Shown: in pieces, positions 20,979 to 25,792 of the stretch
Layout: every line of letters begins with the position of its first letter
How positions within the stretch are numbered: position 1 is the first letter of the stretch
NCBI GenBank assembly: GCA_050303335.1
Contig: JBNLBN010000018.1
Location: 1-25,792 of the forward strand
From: Bilamarchaeum sp050303335
GTDB taxonomy: Archaea > Micrarchaeota > Micrarchaeia > Anstonellales > Bilamarchaeaceae
DNA length: 25,792 bases
Reading direction: 5' to 3'
Position numbers and translations under genes: made by a program
Notes under the pieces: generated by a model
Told to the model about the DNA's origin: nothing
Seen by the model: only the letters and a program-made list of their open reading frames with translations
Database searches by the model: none

Positions 20979-22028
20979 ATGAGAGAGGCATTACTTGTTT
21001 TGATATTACTATTGGGTTGTACATCAGCACCGGACGAGGCCGTTCCTGAACCGGATATCCCTGATGTGCCGGATGATCCGGAACCTGTCTGCAACGGACC
21101 GGTATGCGGATCAGACGGGATCACTTATGATACTGATTGCGATGCAATCGACGCCAACATAGACAGCTTCACTGTCGGCGAATGCGTTTCCGAGCCTGAA
21201 CCTCCGGAATGCATAGAGACCGACGGCGGGATTCATTCGGATGTCTCAGGATCAGTTACCCTCGGTAATGTGACATTCGATGACAGCTGCACAAATTCCA
21301 CCGTGCTTTTGGAATATACGTGCGTGAATAACGAGATCAAGAATTCCACCGTGACATGCGAAGGCATGTGCATCGACGGGGAATGCGTTGACCTTGAACC
21401 CATCATTGATGATCGGTGCATCGGGCCGATAGAACCTAGCATTGCTGAGCAGAATGTCGTGAAGATTCTTGGTTCGAATTATACTGACAGCTGCGTGGAC
21501 TTCAACACTGTCAAGTCATACTACTGCAAGGACAACAATGTCACTGCAGCAAATCTAAACTGTGAGAGCGGATACCGCTGCGACCAGGGCGTATGCGTGG
21601 AGCTCGAGAACGGATGCACGGAAACGGATGAAGGAAAGGACATATTTACAAAGGGCCAGACCACCGGATTCCTTGGACTTGCAACCACCCTCAAGGAATG
21701 GGATGAGTGCGAGGACGAAGGATCCATCAAGGAATACTACTGCGATTTGGACGAGGCAAAAAGCGAGATACTTTACTGCGGAAGCGGATTCAAGTGCGCG
21801 AATGGAAAATGCGTGAAAAGCAACTGTGAGGAAACGGACGGCGGCCGCGATATTTTCAAGGCCGGAAAAGTCACCATAGACGACAAGGACTACAAGGATT
21901 TCTGCCCAGGAGACTACAAGCTTCGCGAATACTTCTGTTACGGGGATGGCTACGAATCGGACGATGTCCAGTGTCCCAAGGATCACATCTGTGATGGCGG
22001 TAGGTGCGTTGAAGGCTACTACGATTGA
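20979..22028 (+). CDS. Cys-rich lipoprotein with Kazal-like domain and four C-x-TDGG-type repeats
   Basis: A 349-residue surface protein. MREALLVLILLLGC is a signal peptide with lipobox (C14), followed by a Pro/Glu/Asp linker. A short Kazal-like module comes next (CNGPVCGSDGITYDTDCDA to VGEC, about residues 37-69). Then there are four repeats of about 60-70 residues built as C-x-E-T-D-G-G, a G/T-rich loop, (Y/F)-x-D-x-C, (L/I)-x-x-(Y)-(Y/F/T)-C, C-x-x-G-x-x-C, x-G-x-C-V. Repeats 1, 3 and 4 keep ETD(G/E)G; repeat 2 has lost it. Such repeats are common in secreted proteins of DPANN archaea and candidate bacterial phyla. ATG 20979 is preferred over an in-frame TTG at 20940 because of the lipobox and the upstream TATA. 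Its 3' end overlaps endonuclease III. Confidence 0.8.
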   Translation: MREALLVLILLLGCTSAPDEAVPEPDIPDVPDDPEPVCNGPVCGSDGITYDTDCDAIDANIDSFTVGECVSEPEPPECIETDGGIHSDVSGSVTLGNVTFDDSCTNSTVLLEYTCVNNEIKNSTVTCEGMCIDGECVDLEPIIDDRCIGPIEPSIAEQNVVKILGSNYTDSCVDFNTVKSYYCKDNNVTAANLNCESGYRCDQGVCVELENGCTETDEGKDIFTKGQTTGFLGLATTLKEWDECEDEGSIKEYYCDLDEAKSEILYCGSGFKCANGKCVKSNCEETDGGRDIFKAGKVTIDDKDYKDFCPGDYKLREYFCYGDGYESDDVQCPKDHICDGGRCVEGYYD

Positions 22029-22659
22029 ACATATAATCTCGGAGATGAAAAAGGAAGTGAGGGGGCGGAATCCCCCGGTATTCCTTGCAGAGGAAAAGAC
22101 CAGGGGCGATCCTTTCAAGACCCTTGTTTTTACTTTTCTTTCCGCGCGGACGCGCGATGAAGTTACGATCAAGGCAGTAGAAGAAATCTTTTCGAAGTAT
22201 CCTGATGCAGAATCAATCTCCAAGATTCGTTTGCCGAAACTCGAAAAAATGCTTTTCGGAATCGGCTTTTACAGGACCAAGGCAAAGAACCTGAAAATGA
22301 TATCGCAATACTGTTCATTGCACGGAGTTCCCGACACTCTTGAAAAACTTGTTGAACTTCCAGGGGTTGGCAGGAAAACCGCCAACATAGTCCTTGCAAG
22401 GGCCTTTGGCAAAAATACGATAGGAGTCGATGTTCATGTGCACAGGATCAGCAACAGGATAGGCATCGTAAATACTAAGAATCCCGAGGAAACAGAAAGG
22501 GAACTGGTGAGGATCGTTCCAAAGAAACTTGTGCGGACCCTGAACAGGAACATGGTCGCATTCGGGCAGACATTCTGCACCCCAAGGAATCCCAAATGCA
22601 GTGAATGCAGGATACTTGAGTTGTGCAGATACGGCAAGAATTATACAAAACTCCGCTAA
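21994..22659 (+). CDS. nth: Endonuclease III (Nth-type DNA glycosylase/AP lyase)
   Basis: Removes oxidised pyrimidines and cleaves AP sites. The HhH-GPD core is complete: helix-hairpin-helix LPGVGRKTANIVL with catalytic K128, then GVDVHVHRISNR with catalytic D146. The Fe-S loop at the C terminus has C195, C202, C205 and C211 with the canonical 6-2-5 spacing. The start is uncertain. ATG 21994 (221 residues) is used here, overlapping the lipoprotein gene by 35 bases; TTG 22009 and ATG 22045 are alternatives, and none has a well-placed Shine-Dalgarno site or TATA box. The region upstream of 21994 in this frame is lipoprotein-coding and does not look like Nth sequence. Confidence 0.94.
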   Translation: MAVGALKATTIEHIISEMKKEVRGRNPPVFLAEEKTRGDPFKTLVFTFLSARTRDEVTIKAVEEIFSKYPDAESISKIRLPKLEKMLFGIGFYRTKAKNLKMISQYCSLHGVPDTLEKLVELPGVGRKTANIVLARAFGKNTIGVDVHVHRISNRIGIVNTKNPEETERELVRIVPKKLVRTLNRNMVAFGQTFCTPRNPKCSECRILELCRYGKNYTKLR

Positions 22660-22660
22660 T

Positions 22661-22668
22661 TTTTAAAC
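22661..22668 (+). promoter_or_regulatory. TATA box of the membrane ferredoxin-like gene
   Basis: TTTTAAAC directly follows the nth stop codon and is centred 27-28 nt before ATG 22692. Confidence 0.5.
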
Positions 22669-22691
22669 TGGAATCCCGGCCTATAAGATTA

Positions 22692-23342
22692 ATGTCCATG
22701 AGAAAATATTCCTGGCTGCTGGTCCCAATAATATCAATAGGAGGTCTGCTTTTTCCTTTAATCGGCCTGCTGATGGTTCCGATAATGGCAGCAATAATAA
22801 TCATGGCAGTCTTCAAGGGCCGCTTCTGGTGCGGCAATATCTGCCCCCGCGGAAGTTTCCTTGATCGAATCGTGATCCGGTATTCCAGGAAAAGGAAGAT
22901 TCCGGAAATATTCAGGAACAATAATTTCAGGATGCTTGCGGTCATCCTTTTTTTCGGCCTGTTCTTTGCAAGGATATTCGGCGCCTTCTCCGGCTCGGAA
23001 GGAATCGGCCTTCTCATAAATATCGGCCTGATATTCGCATCCGTCTGCTTCATCACGTCGGCTATTGCAGCGGTCCTCGGGATACTGTATTCTCCGAGGG
23101 CATGGTGCAATTTTTGTCCCATGGGATCTGTGCAAAAGGCGCTTCATTCGATGGATGTGCGGAGCGATTTCCTGAAAGACGAAAATGTTTCAGTTGATAA
23201 GTCTGCCTGCATATCATGCGGTCTGTGCTCTAAAGTCTGTCCGATGGGAACCAATCCAAGCACAGGCGAGGCCGATCCAGACTGCATAAAATGCTCGAGT
23301 TGCGTCTACAGATGCCCTGCAAAGGCTCTAAAAATAAACTGA
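22692..23342 (+). CDS. Membrane 4Fe-4S protein, NapH/Fer4_5-like
   Basis: A 216-residue membrane electron-transfer protein. Two N-terminal hydrophobic helices (about 7-42) precede the motif RFWCGNICPRGSFLD. Two further helices (about 80-95 and 105-135) precede RAWCNFCPMGSVQ; these paired CxxxCP/CxxCP motifs define the NapH/CcoG-type Fer4_5 domain. The C-terminal 55 residues hold two classic 4Fe-4S motifs, CISCGLCSKVCPMG and CIKCSSCVYRCPAK, on the cytoplasmic side. It probably passes electrons between the quinone/membrane level and a soluble partner, but no partner reductase is encoded here. The start at ATG 22692 follows the TATA spacing; the frame upstream overlaps nth and is not used. A slipin gene follows after 13 bases. 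Confidence 0.85.
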   Translation: MSMRKYSWLLVPIISIGGLLFPLIGLLMVPIMAAIIIMAVFKGRFWCGNICPRGSFLDRIVIRYSRKRKIPEIFRNNNFRMLAVILFFGLFFARIFGAFSGSEGIGLLINIGLIFASVCFITSAIAAVLGILYSPRAWCNFCPMGSVQKALHSMDVRSDFLKDENVSVDKSACISCGLCSKVCPMGTNPSTGEADPDCIKCSSCVYRCPAKALKIN

Positions 23343-23355
23343 CAATATCATATTC

Positions 23356-24108
23356 ATGGCCTATGAAGTTTGTTTGGTACCTGCTATTATTGGTGGATTG
23401 TTTCTTCTTCTTGCATCTGTGAAAGTGATAATGGAATATGAACGTGCAGTGATGTTCACGCTTGGTAAGTACAGCAAGACGCTGAACCCCGGACTGAACA
23501 TAATAATCCCGATCCTGCAATCGGTGCGCAAAGTCGATATCAGGATCCAGACTGTTGATATACCGAAACAGGAAGTGATGACAAAGGACAATGTTCCGGT
23601 TTCAGTAAATGCCGTGGTATACATGAGGGTGATAAGCCCTGAAAAAGCGGTCTTAAAAATCCAGAATTACGGATTCGCAGTTGCACAGTACGGGCAGACT
23701 GCCCTCCGTGACGTGATCGGAAACAAGGAACTTGACTACGTTTTGACAGAAAGAGAGCAGATAGCAAAGGAGATCAAGGAGCTTGTGGACAAGGAAACTG
23801 ATGAATGGGGCGTTGACATCACTTCCATAAAAATCCAGGATATTGAGCTTCCTGTTGACATGAAGCGTGTCATGGCAAGGCAGGCTGAAGCCGAGCGTGA
23901 AAAGAGGGCAAACATAATCAAGGCAGAAGGTGAAGTGATATCCTCAAAGAACCTGAAGATCGCCGCTGATACGCTTTCCAAAGCCGATGGCGCGATGCAT
24001 CTTAGGACTCTCCAGACAATAGTCGACATCTCATCTGATCCGAGCAACAAGATAATCCTTGCAGTTCCGCTCGAGATTCTCAGGGCATTCGAAAAAATCG
24101 CAAAATAA
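23356..24108 (+). CDS. Slipin/stomatin-like SPFH-domain membrane protein
   Basis: A 250-residue SPFH protein of the stomatin/slipin type. One N-terminal membrane segment (about 6-25) is followed by the SPFH core: EYERAVMFTLGKY, NPGLNIIIPILQSVRKVDIR, QEVMTKDNVPVSVNAVVYMRV and ALRDVIGNKELDYVLTER. After this comes the coiled-coil KRVMARQAEAEREKRANIIKAEGE and a C-terminal oligomerisation segment. Slipins form ring-like membrane scaffolds and in prokaryotes usually pair with an NfeD protease-like gene or an STOPP protease; none is present here. Instead it follows the membrane Fe-S protein by 13 bases. It may have its own TATA (CTAAAAATAAAC, about 23 nt upstream). The stop codon abuts the mevalonate kinase stop on the other strand. 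Confidence 0.92.
   Translation: MAYEVCLVPAIIGGLFLLLASVKVIMEYERAVMFTLGKYSKTLNPGLNIIIPILQSVRKVDIRIQTVDIPKQEVMTKDNVPVSVNAVVYMRVISPEKAVLKIQNYGFAVAQYGQTALRDVIGNKELDYVLTEREQIAKEIKELVDKETDEWGVDITSIKIQDIELPVDMKRVMARQAEAEREKRANIIKAEGEVISSKNLKIAADTLSKADGAMHLRTLQTIVDISSDPSNKIILAVPLEILRAFEKIAK
24092..24097 (-). terminator. U-tract terminator for the mevalonate kinase transcript
   Basis: An A6 run on the plus strand gives U6 in the minus-strand transcript, 11-17 nt past the kinase stop and inside the end of the slipin gene. Confidence 0.4.
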
Positions 24109-24990
24109 TTATTTTTTTATCTTTGTTATGAATGATCCGAAGCCGCGTTTGCTGATTTCTGCAGCGATATATTCCGCCGAATCCTCGTCTTCGGCAAGTG
24201 AAATGCAGCATCCTCCGCCACCGCCGCCTGTCAGCTTGGATCCTATTGCACCGTTGTCAAGCGCTATCATGGTGATCTCGTCGTTCGTCTCATCAGAAAC
24301 TCCTATTTCGGATAGAAGGACCTGGTTCTCGTTCATGCAGTTTCCGATCACATCGAGCTGCCCTTTCTGAAGCGCTTTCTTCGCCCTCATCTCAAGCTCG
24401 GTATATTCATCCTTCAGCTGCCCGAATTTTTCCTCGTCCTGCTCCTTGAAATTCCGGACTGATTCGACCATCTTTGATGTGGGGCTGTAGATTCCTGTAA
24501 ATGAAATCACGATATCAAGCGGCTTTCCTATGTCAAAGAAATCAAAGCCGGTATCCTTCCTGAATTCCACCACGCCCCCGTGCGTTGCGACGGTATTGTC
24601 AATGCCTGAAGGGTTGCCATGGAACGCTTTCTCCCCTTCATATGCGTGCTTGTTTATCTCTTCTTTCGTAAGATTCAATCCCTTGATCTCTGCAAGAGCC
24701 TTTACCATCGCTACGCAGAATGCTGCTGATGAACCCAGGCCTCCATAAGTCGGAAGATCCCCTTTCAATATTATCTCGTGCTTATCTGCAATGCCCATGC
24801 TCTGGTGTATGAACCTGATGCTCTTGAGGCTGAGTTCAGGAATGACTTTCTGCTCGGTCGTGATCATGTATTCCTCCGATGGCACTGCCTCTACGATCGA
24901 CGTGTTCGAGATCCCTGCTGCGATAGCCGGGGCATTGTGCACTACGAAGTGCTCTCCGAATAAAATTATCTTTCCTCCCGCTTCTGCCAT
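24109..24990 (-). CDS. mvk: Mevalonate kinase
   Basis: Phosphorylates mevalonate to mevalonate 5-phosphate, the entry step for the dehydratase-decarboxylase-kinase route encoded elsewhere in the window. The 293-residue protein is a GHMP kinase with GGKIILFGEHFVVHNAPAIA at the N terminus, the ATP loop GGLGSSAAFCVAM, the catalytic-site HGNPSGIDNTVATHGG (Asp of GIDN) and the C-terminal glycine motif KLTGGGGGGCCISL. Length fits archaeal mevalonate kinases. It starts one base after the stop of the upstream DUF2666-like gene, so the two form an operon. Its TAA is immediately back to back with the slipin TAA (24106-24111 reads TAATTA). Confidence 0.95.
   Translation of the reverse strand: MAEAGGKIILFGEHFVVHNAPAIAAGISNTSIVEAVPSEEYMITTEQKVIPELSLKSIRFIHQSMGIADKHEIILKGDLPTYGGLGSSAAFCVAMVKALAEIKGLNLTKEEINKHAYEGEKAFHGNPSGIDNTVATHGGVVEFRKDTGFDFFDIGKPLDIVISFTGIYSPTSKMVESVRNFKEQDEEKFGQLKDEYTELEMRAKKALQKGQLDVIGNCMNENQVLLSEIGVSDETNDEITMIALDNGAIGSKLTGGGGGGCCISLAEDEDSAEYIAAEISKRGFGSFITKIKK
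24112..24118 (+). terminator. U-tract terminator for the slipin transcript
   Basis: T7 on the plus strand starts 4 nt after the slipin stop and lies inside the mevalonate kinase 3' end, where it encodes the C-terminal lysine-rich tail on the other strand. Confidence 0.5.
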
Positions 24991-24991
24991 G

Positions 24992-25747
24992 TTATCCCTT
25001 CGGTTTCCTTCCCTTTACCTTTGGCGGCTTAATGTCCGGATATGCATCCGTAAGCATGTGGCTGCTTGCATATGGCCTGTAGCCTACTGTCTCAAGGATC
25101 TTGCAGACCGAATATGCGCTTCCGTCCGATTCCTTCAGGCACTCTGCAACTGCACCATATGATTTCCGCCTGCCCTTGGTGATCTTCATCACTTCGGATT
25201 CATCATTATCTCCAGAAAAATCGAATGACTTGTTGACGAGCGTATAATTGATTCCGCTCAGTATTCCGGAAATTTCGTAGTCCTTGACCTTTTCAAGCCC
25301 GAGCTTCTTTATGGCGACCCACTTCCCGTATTTTCCGATGAATGCAATGGAATCCCCCGGCTTTTCATTTTTCGGAGCGATCTTTTCCTTTGCTTCCGGC
25401 TTGATCCTGACCCCGCAGAGTTCCGCCAGCCTGCTCATATAGTATGTTTCGGCAATAGGCATCATCTTCTTGTCATATATTGCCCTCGCGCTTTTGTTGA
25501 ATTCTGAAGAATTTTCCTCGATCGACCTTATGAATCCCTCGAGCCCCTTGCCGGAACTTTTGATGCTTTTGTCAAGAGTGCCCGTATCAATACCAGAAAA
25601 TCTGAAGCAGAAAGGCTCTATGTCATTGCTGATCTTGGAAAGTATGCCGGAAACGTCCTTTTCGGTCGCTGATCCCAGTTCATAATGGAGGCCAGCCTCA
25701 AATTCCTTGTACTTGCCAGTAAGCATAATCTCGTCATTGCCGTACAT
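24992..25747 (-). CDS. DUF2666-like protein with internal duplication, function unknown
   Basis: A 251-residue soluble protein. Two halves resemble each other: EIMLTGKYKEFEAGLHYEL...VSGILSKISNDI...FRFSG (from residue 6) and SIAFIGKYGKWVAIKKLGL...ISGILSGINYTL...FDFSG (from about residue 133). The GKYK(D/E)(W/F) lead and the regular spacing recall the archaeal family DUF2666, which I recognise only tentatively and which has no assigned function. The C terminus is basic (KPPKVKGRKPKG). No catalytic motif is visible. The gene precedes mevalonate kinase by one base and should share its transcript, so a role tied to isoprenoid synthesis or its regulation is possible but unproven. ATTTATTAAT centred 26 nt before the ATG supports this start. 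Confidence 0.65.
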   Translation of the reverse strand: MYGNDEIMLTGKYKEFEAGLHYELGSATEKDVSGILSKISNDIEPFCFRFSGIDTGTLDKSIKSSGKGLEGFIRSIEENSSEFNKSARAIYDKKMMPIAETYYMSRLAELCGVRIKPEAKEKIAPKNEKPGDSIAFIGKYGKWVAIKKLGLEKVKDYEISGILSGINYTLVNKSFDFSGDNDESEVMKITKGRRKSYGAVAECLKESDGSAYSVCKILETVGYRPYASSHMLTDAYPDIKPPKVKGRKPKG

Positions 25748-25767
25748 GGTAAAATATCAGGCTTTAG

Positions 25768-25778
25768 ATTAATAAATA
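25768..25778 (-). promoter_or_regulatory. TATA box of the DUF2666-like-mevalonate kinase operon
   Basis: TATTTATTAAT on the minus strand is centred 26 nt before the ATG at 25747, consistent with a leaderless transcript. Confidence 0.55.
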
Positions 25779-25792
25779 TTGAAGTGCAGAAC

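Noticed and set aside
21946..21993. Longer N terminus for endonuclease III
   Set aside because: These codons overlap well-conserved lipoprotein repeat sequence in another frame and add nothing resembling Nth.
21555..22223. Open frame of 222 codons on the minus strand
   Set aside because: It is antisense to the Cys-rich lipoprotein and endonuclease III and has no recognisable domain.

Overview
The window is archaeal. It carries the tail of Kae1, a full set of genes for the archaeal (phosphomevalonate dehydratase) branch of the mevalonate pathway, Hjc resolvase, M42 peptidases, and TATA boxes 25-28 nt upstream of start codons. The GGTG-type Shine-Dalgarno sites also fit archaea. Small secreted lipoproteins, Cys-rich TDGG-type repeats and near-zero intergenic space resemble DPANN-type genomes, but that placement is inference. 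Haloarchaea and Thermoplasmatales are unlikely, because they make isopentenyl phosphate by other decarboxylating routes.

Layout: (1) 1-312, 3' end of kae1. (2) 302-4834, minus-strand operon ubiX - GT2 glycosyltransferase - UbiD-type anhydromevalonate-phosphate decarboxylase - phosphomevalonate dehydratase large and small subunits. (3) 4874-6292, a 472-residue alpha-solenoid of strictly 35-residue mTERF-like repeats, divergent from isopentenyl phosphate kinase (6355-7107). (4) 7095-9841, minus strand: beta-propeller lipoprotein, Hjc and an orphan response-regulator receiver. (5) 9925-20409, uvrB, uvrA and a DEDDy exonuclease-uvrC pair on the plus strand, alternating with minus-strand blocks (lipoprotein + permuted GTPase; two M42 peptidases). 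(6) 20390-24108, two divergent lipoproteins, endonuclease III, a membrane ferredoxin-like protein and a slipin. (7) 24109-25747, mevalonate kinase and a DUF2666-like protein.

Mevalonate kinase, dehydratase, prFMN-dependent decarboxylase with its cofactor synthase UbiX, and isopentenyl phosphate kinase together cover every step from mevalonate to IPP. A membrane-tailed GT2 enzyme lies inside the same operon. UvrABC, endonuclease III, Hjc and the exonuclease make this a DNA repair neighbourhood too.

Genes that begin transcription units look leaderless (TATA box about 26 nt before the start codon). Internal genes often carry AGGTG 5-6 nt before the start. This rule revises several starts and points to an AUA start for uvrA. 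The most unusual item is the mTERF/TALE-like repeat protein, which has hypervariable residues at fixed repeat positions and belongs to a repeat class known mainly from eukaryotic organelle proteins. No stretch over 300 bases lacks a gene, and no tRNA, rRNA, CRISPR array or insertion sequence was seen.
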